From assembly GCF_021018805.1 (NCBI RefSeq), contig NC_086249.1:79076472-79140471 (forward strand): DNA of 64,000 nt. The letters run 5' to 3'. Numbering within the stretch: the first letter of the stretch is position 1; each line of letters begins with the position of its first letter. Below the pieces are notes generated by a model. The model made no database searches and was not told the origin of the DNA. It was given only the letters and a program-made list of their open reading frames with translations. The translations under genes and the position numbers were made by a program. The stretch is from Prinia subflava. Lineage: Eukaryota > Chordata > Aves > Passeriformes > Cisticolidae. Positions 34,035 through 45,989 of this stretch are shown in pieces.

Positions 34035-36283
34035 CAGACTTTTCAAAAAGACGGCAATATAGAATTGTTAGATCCGTTGTTGATCTAAAAAAAAAAATTT
34101 GCTTTATATTTTCATTAAATGACTTCTTTTAATATTTTATTCAGAATACCTATGAACTGCTGCAAAACGGTAATTTATTTTTTCCCCAGATCTTGTATTA
34201 CGTGTTTTTTTCAGACGAGCACAAATCAAAATGAAATGAAAATATGGACAGTTGTTAGGTAATAAGGGTATCTTTTGATGTGATAATTTGATTGTAATTT
34301 AATTTGAGTAGTGATTCCGTAAGAGCTGATTGAGAAAATAAATTTGTTAGAATGAAATAGTCTGTGTCTGATGCATAAACACTGTGTCCAAAAAAAAAAG
34401 AAAAAAAAAAAAAAGGAAAAAAAAAAAAAGTTGTCTGAGGGGACATACTGCTAAAGTAAGAGAAATACCGAGGGTCCGACCTGCCGGCTGCACGGCCCGT
34501 GCTCCCCGGCAGTGCCCCTGCCTCACCCCTGCTGCTGCTGGCCCGCTGCGGGGCTCTCTCCCTGCCCGCCCCTCCGCCGAGCCCGTGTCCGCGGTCCCTT
34601 CCATCAGCCCCGGGGACCCTGTGTCACCGGGAAGGACGGCGACATTAGAGCTCACCAAATGCCACCTTCTCCCGACAGGGCTGTGGGGCCTCGCTTGAGG
34701 CTGGCACTCGGGCGCCGGCGATACCTGAGCGCGTCCTCAGGTCCCGCGTGGCCGGTGCTGAGAGGGATGTTTCCAAAAGTTCATTCTTGTTTCCTCTCGT
34801 TCCAAACTGAGGCTACACGGGGGGGAGGTGCGGGAGGAGCAAAGAGGGAGAAGGGGAGCTGAGCTATAATTTATTTTGACTCATTTTATGTATGTATTAA
34901 TATTTGTATTTAATTTATCTTTATAATTTAAAGAAAAGGTACGTTTATTTTTTTTTCTGATCGAATATACAGAATAATACTTTCAGCATCCTACGTGCGG
35001 TCTGCCTAGTTCACCGTTTCTATTGTTGCTGTTGCTGTGGCTGTTGTTGTTGTTTTAAGGTTTTTCTGTGGGGTGTGAAGTGGTGTAGTCTAGTTTTCCC
35101 CTCCACTTTGCCAGTGCGCTGCCATGCCTCCTTTGCAAACACACGCGCGTGTCAGTAACGTTGGAGATGCCAATAGATGCACTAGCTGACCTGTCATATT
35201 TATCCACCAGAATTTATTGCAGTGTAGGGACAAGTGTATGACCGCCTCAGCTCGCTTCCTTTTGCAGTGGGGAGGTTGTGGGAAATAGAGAGCTGCATCT
35301 AATGCATCCACCCGCCCCCACTGATAATCTACTGGAGAATAAGATTTTCTTTTATGATCCAGCACGTCTGTGGCTCCTTCCTCACCTTCCTCTTCCTCCC
35401 CTCCTCCGCACCCCCTCCCTCCCGCCTTGCTTCTCTACGTACAATTGAGGCAGGGGTTAAACCCCCAGAAAACTGCTGTAGGAACAACCAGCGTTTCTTC
35501 CTTTCAGATAGGCCTTGCGTCAGTCCATAAATCAAAGCCAACCTGGGAGCCGCGCACCGGGATGCATTATTTTAACACCAGCTCGTAGTAAATATCACCG
35601 TCGGTTTGATTTGTGAAATCCGAAAGGCCCTACTGACACGGAGGAAATAAGAGGGGGGGTGGGGGAAGAAGCCAACCCAACAAAGGGAAAGAGAACCCGA
35701 AAGGGTAAAGGACGCTCTTTCTTTTGTTCGTTTTATCAGAAGCTGCTGGCTGATTTTGCAGCTGGGGAGGGCAGCAGGGCCGGGCGGGGGCCGGCGTGCA
35801 GGCGGCCCGGCCGGGCTCCCCTCCGGGGGCCGGGTACCACTGACACGTGAGGTGGGATCCTGTTTTCACACACGAAGGGGAGCAGTTGTATTAGCCGCGG
35901 AGAAAGTCTATTTAAATTTCGGAGCGGTATTTGGTTACTCGATTTGGATGGCAACAAAGAGCTAACGTTAGGCTTCACGCTGGTTTCTATTAAAAGGCAA
36001 CCTTTGCGGGTTGCTGCCTCCGAAAAGCTGGGGGTTAGGCTGGAGGAGTAACGTGTGGTCGGAGGGACCGGCAAAATGTGCCCGTTCCGTGGACTTGTCA
36101 TGCACAAAAAGTGAGGCCATGGGCGCTCCCCCCTCCGCCCCTCCGCCCCTCCGCCCCCTCCCCCGCCCCCGAGAAACTGAATCCTTTGAATGTATTTAGG
36201 AATTTCAGGGTTGTGAGTCTCTGAGATAGCAAGAGGTAGATAATAAGCGAGAGGGTTTGCGCTAAGGGTTATATTGTTACACG

Positions 36284-36291
36284 TGTAAATA
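36284..36291 (+). promoter_or_regulatory. Candidate Pumilio site in 3' UTR
   Basis: TGTAAATA, the PUM response element as RNA, inside the presumed long 3' UTR. It matters only if transcripts extend past 36.3 kb. Confidence 0.3.
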
Positions 36292-36860
36292 ATGAAAATA
36301 TTGTTATATATCGCCAGATCTCTTAATGAATTTAGTAATTGTATTCATTTATAATATCAGTGTTCTGTGCTTGGTAATAGAGTCGGCATCGTTTCCCTTA
36401 CTCTTTTCTTTTTCTTTTTTTTCTTTTTCTTTTTTTTTCCCTGCCTAGAGGAAAGCCAAATGTTTTACAAAGTTATGTTTGATCAGACTGGGTAATCCGG
36501 AGATGTGATTATTTATAGTTTACATTTTCATATCCTGCGGTCCTCTATTACACCCCAGTCTTCTCACTCACATCCCATCCTTCCCCCGTCGAGTCTGTAC
36601 ACAATAAATCATTATCAGGTGTATTTAAAATAGTCGTGTCACTGCTGTTGGTCTGAGAATTTTCCGAAATTTAGCAGAGAGCTCTACTTTGGTTTAAAAA
36701 CGCAGCAGTTCCTATCAGAAAGTGATCTTTACAGAATCCTCATGCTTTAATGTAGTGACTCGGGTTTGCACATTACAATGCTCACAACTTGTTTTGTATG
36801 AATGGTTTTAAATGGAACGTTTAGAGAGTAATTGGTTCTAATATGAAATGCAGTATATAC

Positions 36861-36880
36861 TATTGATAATTTTATCAATA
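36861..36880. other. 20-bp AT palindrome
   Basis: Arms TATTGATAA and TTATCAATA are perfectly complementary with a 2-bp spacer. The 2-nt spacer disfavours an RNA hairpin. The arms resemble ATTGAT/ATCAAT sites of ONECUT or PBX-type homeodomain proteins. Confidence 0.5.
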
Positions 36881-37000
36881 AGTGTACTATTTTAAATAAC
36901 TTTAACAATTAAATTTGGGTTTTTTTTAATTATATATTTGTAAAATATTTATCCTGTTGAAAGCAACAATACATTGTTGTATTTATTCGTTTATTTTTGT

Positions 37001-37006
37001 AATAAA
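37001..37006 (+). terminator. Candidate distal poly(A) signal
   Basis: AATAAA preceded by T-rich DNA with TTGT and TGTA motifs (36970-37000), as in strong poly(A) sites. It lies at the end of the AU-rich block and about 240 bp before the next CpG island. Best candidate for the distal end of POU3F3. Confidence 0.45.
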
Positions 37007-37239
37007 TGATCAACATCTTCAAGCTACAGCAAAATCGATACTTCTATATATTTGTACAGGGATACCTTTCTGAGGCACAGAGATGCACATTCCGATTCGG
37101 AGCGAGTGTAAAGATTACCTCTGTAACTGGCAAGCTGCAGGACCAAACTGTGAGCGAGAGCTTCTTCGCCACATGTACTATAGTTTGCTTAAGTTCCAGG
37201 GTAATTAATCAAACTCTAAAAGGGATGCAACAAGTCCCG

Positions 37240-37880
37240 ACCTCGGAGGCAGGCGTGGGGCGAGCGCTTGAGGACAGGGACTCGTTTTGCTAATGCCAGG
37301 GTTGGCGAGGAGCTCGGTCGCCTCTGGCGAGAGGGATGGGTGGCTGGATGGAGCGCTCGGAGGAGATGCAGGGAGGTGGTTCTTGCCCCATCGGTGTTTT
37401 CAGTTGCAGTTTGGCACAATGGAGCGGGCGCAGCCTTCAATAGGCGGCGGGAGCGAGGGGAGAGCAGGGCGGCGAGCGGCCCCGCAGTGTCAATGACACA
37501 GCAGTAGGGAGTTCTTTGCTTGAGAGGCTTTGGCGACACAAAAAGCTAAAGGGTGAAGGCCGAACGGGGGAAGGCTCGCAGCCCGTGCCGTCCTACCCGA
37601 CACCAAAGGAGCAGCCGGGTGCGCGGCGGTGCCCACGGGGCCTCGCCCTCGGGGCTGCGACGGGACTCGCGTCCCCCGCACCCCTCTCCAGCCGGGGTGG
37701 CTGCGGCGGGCTCGGGCCGCTCCCGGCCCGTGGCGTGGTGATGCCGCGTTCCCCCGCTGGCGCAGGGCCGGGCCGGGGCAGCGCCGACGGGGCGGCCGCC
37801 GCTGCCCGTGTGCCCTCGGTCCCCGGCGGGCGGGCGGCGCGGTGCCGCGGCCGCAGCTGCCGCGGGTCCCACAAGTTGTT
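37240..37880. promoter_or_regulatory. CpG island downstream of POU3F3
   Basis: GC- and CpG-rich block 4.5 kb after the stop codon. ORFs up to 141 codons in several frames are Arg/Ala/Gly/Pro-rich and overlap one another, so none is called. Possible promoter of a non-coding RNA. Confidence 0.5.
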
Positions 37881-38260
37881 TTCCTCGTGGCGACCATTCA
37901 GCAAAACGCAGGATCCTTTCTCCAAGATTTAAATTTCGCGGATGAATTACCATACAGCGGTTGCTTAGCAACTAAATTCAAGCCGGGCTAAGAATATGCA
38001 AGCTTTTTGTATTCTCATTAATAAAAATGCCACTCTGACACAGCAACCTGACTTTGGATCACTGCAACTTCTGTAAAAGCCATAGGAGAATACAAACCGG
38101 CTCCTCCATTTAATTACAGATCAGAGTGGCTTGAAATGTGATGTTTTGTTAATCTATCTTCCTAAAAGCGATGTAAAAAATAACGGCTTTTCAAGAGCAG
38201 TGGAAAACTACTTTTTTAATGGAGCTGTCTCCTGGTGCTACTGATGGCTGCAAAGCAAAA

Positions 38261-38307
<47 letters not shown>

Positions 38308-38930
38308 AGTCATACTTTCAAGTAGCATCCCCCCCTTCCGTTTTGAGTTTCCTAAAATTAAAAAAAAAAAAAGACATTTGGAGCCACAGGGGAAAAAATA
38401 AAAATAAATAAGCTGCAGCCGATTAGCGCATTAGAGAGGAGAGCATTGCTCGGGAAAGGGAAGAGGGGATTAAAAATGTCAAGGTGCAACCCCTGCCAGG
38501 CACAGACCCGCGATGCGGGGTGCAGTCTGTCCTTGCTCTGAAGCAGGAGTCTCTTGTGCAGAAATGGCTCTCTTTGGCATAAAGTGCGTGGGTACAGCGG
38601 CTGGGGAGGGCGGGGGAAAAGCCTTCAGGGACACCTTGTTGAATGTTTCTCTCCAAAATTTATTTCCCCTTCTGCTAACATTTACTTTACATTGCTTTTA
38701 GATCGGCAGAGATAAGATCTTGGCGTTAGATTCTGGCATCTTACACCCAATCTCATATATATGGGAGAATGACCTCATCAGAGGAGGACTGTGTGTATAG
38801 ATAGAATAATTTAAACATAGACTAGCCACCTACATATAAATCTATATATAAAGACGTGTGTGTATGAGATATATATATATGTGTGTGTGTATATATATAT
38901 ATATTTGTGTGTATGTGTGTATGCCTTTGG
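37881..38930. other. AT-rich spacer, no gene seen
   Basis: Unique AT-rich DNA around 37900-38220, then the T44 run, an A run near 38359-38371 and alternating TA/TG/GT DNA at 38863-38925. No supported ORF. Confidence 0.5.
38263..38306. repeat. Poly(T) tract T44
   Basis: Uninterrupted run of 44 T, the longest homopolymer noticed. No transposon body is visible beside it. Confidence 0.95.
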
Positions 38931-38939
38931 CAGTACCAA

Positions 38940-39150
38940 AAAACTTCCCTGCCAGCCCCGCAGACCCCGGGCAGGGCTGCCTTCTCCCGCAGCGTTCGGA
39001 GGGAGGGCGGCCCCCACCTCGGGGCAGCGAGGGGAGCCCCGGGGCACGGCCGCACGCAGGGTGCCGGCACAGCCAGGGCTGGGGCTGCTTGTCCCTGCCA
39101 GCCATCGCCGCTGTGTGCCGGGAGGGCACCGGCTGCCGGGGACGCTGGGC
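38940..39150. promoter_or_regulatory. Small GC-rich island
   Basis: About 200 bp of GC-rich, moderately CpG-rich DNA directly after a TA/TG microsatellite. Surrounding ORFs are artefacts of the microsatellite (Tyr-Ile/Thr-His repeats) plus GC-rich sequence. Confidence 0.35.
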
Positions 39151-39159
39151 GCTTTTGCT

Positions 39160-42100
39160 GATGGCTGGGGGTTTTGCTTGTGGTGATTCTTTAGCGACAA
39201 AGAGTTAAATCCAAACTTTCTTTTCCCTTGTCGCATCACCCCACCCCCCCCACAGCCCTCCGCCACCCGCCCACGAGATTGTTAAAATTGAGCCTGAATT
39301 GTATAAAACCAAAGCCATGTTAAAAGTTCAGGCATGTGGGGGTTTTGCCTCCATCGGGGCTTGTCTGCAGGAGGTGGAGGGGATCTTGGAGGTCTGTCCG
39401 AGCTGTGCAGATCACTGAGGAATCAGGGGTTCTCCCCCTTCCCTCCAGCCGCGCTTCTCTCTTTCTCTTTTAAGGTTTTCTTTTCTCCCCTGAAAGGGGG
39501 ACCATGACTTGAAGGGGGGCAGTCGAAATGGGTAGGCATTTTCCAAACGCGAGCTTGTGATGGAGGGAGCTCTCTCTCTCAGCAGGATTGAGTTTGTACT
39601 CACTTTAAAATGTAGAACAACAGACAAAAAAAAAATTAAAAAAAAAATCCCATATAACAAATACTAAATAGGGAAGAAAGGCAGTGAAGTGAGAACCTGT
39701 GAAGACTGGAGTCCCCCTGAAACTCAGGCTCACCCAAAGTTTTACCACAGTGTTTTGCTTCTCTCCCCAAAAGTTATAGGATGAGCATCACAAGGCTATA
39801 GCACAAATAATCAGGTTCCATTCCATTTTACATCTCTCTCTAACAAAGTTGAGATTAAAAGCCAAAATGTGAGCGCAGCCCTTACAAAGCTGTCGAATAG
39901 TGCCAGTACATATGTTTCCCACTCACCTGTTGAAAACTGTACCTTCAAACATAGTTTGTTTCTGATAGCTGGCATTTTTTCAACTACAAGGGGGAAAAAG
40001 CTAAACAGAACTTTTCTGAATTGTTCCTATTGCACCCATCCGTGGGTGAAAAGACAGCATTACATCAGCTCTGTACCTTCAACATAAACAGTGAAGGTTT
40101 AGCAAGACAAGCTCACTGGCATACCACAATGGAGATCTTTATTTTAGACCTGGGACAGTTCAAACCAGTTTGACATCAGTATTGAGCACCACAAAGTATG
40201 TGGTTTGGAACAAACTTTCCTTCACATAGTGTGAAGTGGATTGCCAGGCTTGATGCCAGATACTTGGTTACTTCAAGTGTCCCCTCGCTGCCTTTCTTGC
40301 AAGGCGCAGGATTCAGAGCAGAGTTTCCATCTGCAGGGATAGTGCTTTCATATCAGACCACTGTGCTATGCCCTACCAAAGTCCAGGCATGGCATCCCAG
40401 CAGAACTATTTCTTCCTCAAAAGGAGCCTAAAACGAGAAGGGGGACAATGGATGAGAAAGGGGGGACCAGCTGAGGATTGTTACCCTCCCTGGTAGTAGG
40501 CCTGTTCTTAAAACACAATGTCAAGGCACTGCGATATGCATGTGAACTGACAAGGACAAATGCTATTTCTTCCTGAGGTCCACACTGAGCGGAGAAAGTC
40601 AAAGGGTTGTTGACTGTCTTGCATATGGGGCCATTCTTTCAGACTGAAATGAATTGATTTTAAAAAGCAGGGACTGGCTAATGGGAAACCAGGTATGTCT
40701 GCTATATTTATATGCATCAAATTGAAATTTAAACAACTTGAGGGAATATGGATTGTATAAACATTTTATATATAGTAACCTTTTTGTTATTATTAGTTTT
40801 GGAAATACTTGGAGCTACTTCTCTGCCACCACTCCATACAGCTGACTAGACAGCATTCAGTCCACACTACAGTCAAGCAGGAATTGTTTGCTCAACAACT
40901 TCAGGTTCCATTTTCAACTGGAGTACCAATGTACACCTGGAGCTGGTTGCTTAAATCCAGATAGCCTGATGTATGTAGACCCTTTCACCAAGCAGGCAGA
41001 TAAAATATAAAAACTAACTGCATGACTCTAGAGTTTTGGGCTGGAGGGTCTTCTGAACAGGTTGGCTTGGTTGTTTGGATTTTTTCTCCCTCTGTGTGAG
41101 TGCTCATGAGGATCCTCTGAAGTTGAGATTGGACTCATCTCTTCACCTCCCCTCCACAATAAAACATTACAAATATTTACCAAGTACAAAAGATATGAGA
41201 AGTGCTGGGCATTGATCATTATTATGTCCCTTCACTGATAGAAAATGGGCCCAGGATGGGAGAGATGAAATTCATCTTTCTAGAAAAAAAAAAAAAAAAG
41301 AAAAAAAAAAACCAAGATAAATAATTGTTCTGGAATAATACACATTTCTTTCATCACCTGGACCTCTCATTCAAAACAGGGATCTATCTGCCTGAGTGGG
41401 ATATTTTTCAGAGAAATCTAATAGATATTTGTTTCAGAGTCCACACTAAAGCTACAGATAAATGAGGTACAAACCTCAGAGGTGAGATTTGTTTCTCACT
41501 CTCTCTCACACATATGCATCCATACACACATGCAAACATGCACTCCCTTATCTTCTTAAAATAATAAAACATCCTTTCCCCAATTCTCTCACCTTCCCTT
41601 TTTTGTGCGGATCCATACTCAGTTGTGTAACAAAATTTTTAACTCAGGCTGCTGAAATTACCTAGATTGTAGAGGAAATTAAACCAAACAAGGAGCTGTG
41701 TGAAATGTTGAACTTTAAATACCATCCGCTACCTTGAGAAGAAGAAAATTAGTCAATAAATGCTCAGGTTTCTGCTACTTTTAGATTATCACAATTAAAA
41801 GAATAATTTTATTAGTTTCTTTAATTATTTTTATCTTGATGAAAATTCCCTCATGCTAATATGTGGGTATTTGAAAATAATGCCATTACCCTTTTGATTT
41901 TGTACTGAAGGACAGGATTACGGTGTCTGCCTTAGGTGTTAATGCTGTATTGTGTTTAATTTTATGAACGGTGTGTTTCTGGGCTCATTCTGAGTAGCCC
42001 AGAAGAGGCATGTTTTACCTGAAGAACTGGGCTTGGGCTGGATGCTGCTGCTGTTCTGGGTTTGGTTTTTAATTGCCCTGCCTATTCTCTCAAGTCAATA

Positions 42101-42185
42101 TTAATGCCATACAGCACGGCTGAGGCCAGGGCTGAGTGAGCCCCGTTATTAACAATAGCATAAACAAAGGAAGGGGACCAGTTAC
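39160..42185. other. Intergenic, no gene seen
   Basis: AT-rich non-coding DNA with A-rich runs at 39628-39648 and 41285-41311. Short ORFs only. Confidence 0.55.
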
Positions 42186-42298
42186 CTTGACATTCGGTGC
42201 CCGCTTTGTTCCCAAGCTTCCAACTGCATCCTGAAGCCCATACAGGGAAGTATTGCCTACGGGAATGAATAATCCACTCCAGCTATTGTCCCAATCTC
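42186..42298 (-). ncRNA. Possible 113-nt internal exon
   Basis: On the minus strand a T/G-rich tract ending TTTTGTTTTGCAG meets GAGATTGGGAC, and 113 nt later AATGTCAAG is followed by GTAACT. This is a good acceptor and donor pair at normal exon length. A 77-codon ORF crosses it without recognisable domains. It may belong to a spliced non-coding RNA antisense to POU3F3. Such pairs also occur by chance in 64 kb. Confidence 0.2.
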
Positions 42299-42429
42299 CT
42301 GCAAAACAAAACAACACAACCAAAACAAAGATGACAACACACCCCCGCTCCGCAAGGAGTCTGCGAATGGTTTCATCCCTTCCTGCCTTTCCCCGCGCTT
42401 TCCCTGGCCACTCGTGTTACTGACCTGTT

Positions 42430-43260
42430 CCCCTCAAACGCTGCCCACTGCAGCCTACGGGAGCATCCTAATTTGCTCAAGTACTCCAGCCTCCTATTCC
42501 CCAATTTCGGGGGGCGTGGGGTTGGAGACACCCCCTCCCGTGCCTGCGCATCCCGGCCGGATCCCCAGCGCCCTCGGGCCGCGCTCGGGGCTCCCGGCGT
42601 TAGACGGGGCGGCCAGCGGGGTGCTCTGCCCTCCGGCCGCCCGGGCCGTGCCCTCGCCCGGCCCGGCAGCATGCAGGGATTGCCCCCTGCGGCGGGGTGG
42701 CCTGGCCAAGGGGCAGTGCGACACCTCCGCGCACCGCTGTGGGGATGCGAGGGGCGAACGTGACCCTCTGTGTGTCTGTGTGTGCCCCCGCTGCCCTTCC
42801 AGCCTCTCCCTCCCGGGCCGGTTTTCCGCCCGCCCGACCTTGCCCTCCCTGTCTGGGAGCTCCCGATCCGTGGCCCCCCGTGTTCGGCACGAAAGCCCGG
42901 AGGGGCCTCCCCTGCTCACCCCAGTCGAAGGATCCTGCATGGAGTGGGAACAACTCTTTCCTCTGACAAATAATTAAGATCTCCGAACTCAGTTTTTCTT
43001 CCCCTTCTCCCACAGTCTCATGCTGGCCCTCGGAGCAGAGGGACGGGCAAAAGTCTCCCTAAACTAGTGGATGGCTGGTTTGACCCGCTCCTTCCCCTCA
43101 TGAGGGACAGACGGGCCAGACCACGAGAGCGCTGCCGTGGGGCTCGTCCCCGAGCTGGCCCCGCTTCGGAGGCAGGTTTTGCTCCCGCTGCGCTCGGAGG
43201 GGAACCAGTTCAAACTCCAGGAACCCTGCGCCTTCACCGGGTTCTCCTGGAGAAGATAAA
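42430..43260. promoter_or_regulatory. CpG island about 10 kb downstream
   Basis: GC- and CpG-rich block, densest at 42480-42700. ORFs up to 187 codons on + and 148 on - overlap in all frames with Pro/Arg/Gly bias, so they are not called. Known: mammalian linc-Brn1b (PANTR2) lies on the downstream side of POU3F3. This island and those at 43.65, 45.0 and 47.9 kb are candidate start regions for a bird counterpart. Confidence 0.45.
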
Positions 43261-43639
43261 GGAGATTTGGTAGCGTAGCCCGAGGTAGAGAGAGACCTGA
43301 GGAGTTTACATCGACCCCATGCAACCAAACGCATCCTCGCATCGTGCCTCTGTGTGGGGAGGGGAGAGGGATACAGCGGGTAGCGAAGGAAGGAGCTTGA
43401 ACCTAAAGCCCTTGCTTCAAAAGTTAACAGCTGCCTCGTCAAACGCTGCCAAACGCTACTGGGCCGAAGAGAAGGAAGAGGTGGGGGGAAAAAGAACATC
43501 AACATTACTGCAAATTTCAAAGCACTGAAAATAGCTCTGAGAAATCCCGGGGAACCGCCACCGGTGTTTTTTTTTTTTTTTTTTCCCCGGGACATAGGCA
43601 TTAGGAAAAGCTTTTCTCGGATGTGCTTGTGAGCAAGGC

Positions 43640-43935
43640 CAGTGGGAGCTGCGGCTGCCTTTGGGGGCGAGCCGGGTGGCGGGGAGGGGGGCTGGGGGCT
43701 GGCGCCGCCCCCGCCTCCCCCCATCCCCCGCACCTGCAGCCTCTGGCTGAGCTGGGGACCCTGCTGCTGCCGGCTTTGCCACCATCCCCCCGGGCCGTGT
43801 CGGGAGCAAACCCACTCCCAAATCCTCCCCCTACCCCGGCCCCCGGGCCGTGTTCCCACCGGGAGCAGCGGCGGCCGGGCAGGGGCCGGCCCCGGCAGCC
43901 CTTTATGCGCAGCGGTCAGCAGCCGGGTTGTGGGC
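43640..43935. promoter_or_regulatory. GC-rich island next to POU/E-box site
   Basis: GC-rich block ending directly at the E-box plus octamer at 43939-43953. Minus ORF 43098-43859 (253 codons) crosses it but is a low-complexity shadow. Confidence 0.4.
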
Positions 43936-43938
43936 TTG

Positions 43939-43953
43939 CAGCTGCATGCAAAT
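43939..43953 (+). promoter_or_regulatory. E-box/octamer composite site
   Basis: CAGCTG, one C, then ATGCAAAT: a proneural-type E-box exactly 1 bp from a perfect octamer, followed by AATAATCTAAT-type homeodomain cores. Known: ASCL1 and class III POU proteins bind cooperatively to paired E-box and octamer sites in neural enhancers such as that of Dll1. It lies 11 kb downstream of the gene encoding such a POU protein. Confidence 0.5.
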
Positions 43954-44059
43954 AAATCCCCGGCAATAATCTAATGCGGGTGCTGCCCCGACGACAAAGT
44001 GCCGACACAAACGCAAGTGCTTTTGTTTGCTTTTGACCACCTCCGTCCCGCATCCAGGG

Positions 44060-44086
44060 AAAAAAAAAAAAAAAAAAAAAAAAAAA
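44060..44086. repeat. Poly(A) tract A27
   Basis: Run of 27 A in otherwise unique sequence. Confidence 0.9.
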
Positions 44087-44089
44087 CAA

Positions 44090-44713
44090 CCTAGGGAGAA
44101 AAAAAACTAGGGAGAAAGTTGGTTAATATGGGTGTTTCATCCAACGAAGCCTGCTTTTGTGATATACGAGAACTGAAGATTTGTGTCCTGAACATTTGCG
44201 AGACCTGCACCACTACCCATCCCAGCTGGAGAAAACGATTTCCCCCGTGATGAGCAGGAACGAAGTGTCCTGTCTACCCGACCGACCTTAGCTGTTACGT
44301 TCACACGTGGAAAACGCCTTTCTTCCCACAATTTTCAATTAATTACAGCTACATTCGATATAGGACGGGGGGGGGGGATAATTCTGTACACTATCTTCTA
44401 TTGGAGGTAAAAGGAGTTTTGTTTGTTTTATTTTCTCCAAGAAAGGTCCGTTTGCACATATAGGATATAGTGGGGTTTTTTTCCTTGCTCATCTTAAGCA
44501 AAAGCTGAGTAGATTCAATGGGATGAAGGGGAATAAAAAGAAAAAATAAAAGAGAGAGAGAGAGAGAGAGAGGAAGGAGGGAATGTTTGAGAAAGAGCTG
44601 GAGTGAGAGAAGGGAAAAAAATAAAAAATCAAACCACAAAAAAAACCCAGCAACACAATTCCAGAGAGGATGGGAGGGAATAGAGTTTCCCAATTGCATT
44701 TCTTTGGACTGAC

Positions 44714-44755
<42 letters not shown>

Positions 44756-44780
44756 ACATTGAAGGCTAGGGCGGGAGAGA
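44090..44780. other. Spacer with homopolymers
   Basis: Contains a G run near 44368-44376, an AG dinucleotide repeat at 44551-44571 and an A36 tract at 44717-44752. The minus ORF at 44391-44699 (Leu/Ser-rich) comes from these repeats. No gene seen. Confidence 0.6.
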
Positions 44781-45029
44781 GCTTTACTTTTGCGAAGTGT
44801 AAATCTCTAAGGACAACCAGTACGTGATGATGTGATGATGCCTGGTGCCGTCCGGGACGGGCTCACCCCCCCGGGACAGCCGGAGGCCAAAGGGGCAAGC
44901 AGGGCAAGGGTGAGGCGCCCATCCCGGGAAGAACCGCCAGGTCTCCCTCTCTCCCATCCCTAACTTGTGTGAAGAGGGGTCGTTATCATTGTGGAAAATC
45001 CCTGGCAAAAGACGGAAGTTTGTGTCCAG

Positions 45030-45760
45030 CCCCTCCCCGCCACCAGTTTCCCCTGGGGGTGCGGGCAGCCGGTGCGCGGCCCCCGGCGCAGCCAGGTCAG
45101 GCTCAGCCAGGCCGGGCCCAGCCGTGGCCCGCTCTGCCCGCGCCAGTGCCGGCCCCGCTGTTCCCCCTGGTGGAGGGGCAGCCCGCCGTGCTGGGCGCGC
45201 AGGGGCCGCCCTGTGACCAGCTGGCCAAGCGGCGGCCCTCGGGCCTCCCTTCGGCACATCCACGCCGGGAGATTTTCCAGGCTTTGCCCGGCTGTCTCGA
45301 CGCCTCTCTCTGGCCCTGCTCGTCCCCAGCTTTCCCCGCTGAGCCGGCCCGGCACCCCTAGCACCCAGGTCCCACCGGCGGCGGGGCGGCACGGCAGAGA
45401 ATAGCCCACCCCTTGGCGTCTGGGCTGCCTGTCTGCGCCACCCGGCTTTTCCTGCCCTCGGCCCTGCGGCCACCCCTCTGGCCTCCCTGGCATTCACAGA
45501 GCCTGGCCCAGCTGTCGCCTGTCCCCTCGGGAAGCTATTTTCTTCTCTTCCCCCGCTTCCCTCTCCCCAGATGCTCCTGGACGCGGGATGCAGCCGCCCC
45601 CCCGCTAGAGAACTCTGTGGACCCCTTCGGCCTCGCTGCCCACTGCTGCCTTCTTTTCTCCGCCGCCGACACAATAGCCCTGACCAAAGCGGCCAAGCAG
45701 GGACGGCACAGCAAAGCCCCCGCCCGCTGCCCTCCCCGTAATGCGAACTCCTGAGGGAAA
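45030..45760. promoter_or_regulatory. CpG island about 12.5 kb downstream
   Basis: About 700 bp of GC-rich sequence. The 296-codon minus ORF (44784-45674) is Ala/Gly/Arg/Pro-rich, overlaps long ORFs in other frames and has no domain, so it is rejected as coding. Candidate non-coding RNA promoter. Confidence 0.5.
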
Positions 45761-45989
45761 TCTCCCTGCGGGGCTGCGCTCCTAAATCCTAGACTCTCTT
45801 AATCTTCGCAGCTTTTGGTGGGAGAAAGAGGAGTTTGTTACCTAAGTTGCCCCTCGCACCTTTGTGTGACCTGACGCGGGCACCGGGACATTACTTCTGT
45901 TTCTGCAACCCAAGAGGAGATCTCTGAGCAAGGGGGCCGTGGGCCAGGCAGGGATTCCGGATCATCCCCTTCCCTACACCCCATGCACA

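Larger units (their letters stand above)
32724..37025 (+). other. Probable POU3F3 3' UTR
   Basis: After the stop come GC repeats (GGGCC, 32766-32782), CA and TA microsatellites (32855-32940, 33428-33452, 33541-33570), GGTT repeats and then long AU-rich sequence with ATTTA-type elements (34861-34935 and 36890-37000). Candidate poly(A) signals are at 34029 and 37001. A multi-kilobase 3' UTR fits what I recall of mammalian POU3F3, not checked here. GC-rich inserts at 34490-34770 and 35760-35850 interrupt it, so transcription through the whole stretch is uncertain. Confidence 0.45.

Noticed and set aside
44717..44752. A36 as the tail of a processed pseudogene
   Set aside because: The sequence before it is purine-rich and repetitive with no coding similarity, and no target-site duplication was seen.
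44784..45674. 296-codon minus-strand ORF
   Set aside because: Ala/Gly/Arg/Pro-rich, overlapped by long ORFs in other frames and with no domain; GC-rich sequence has few stops by chance.
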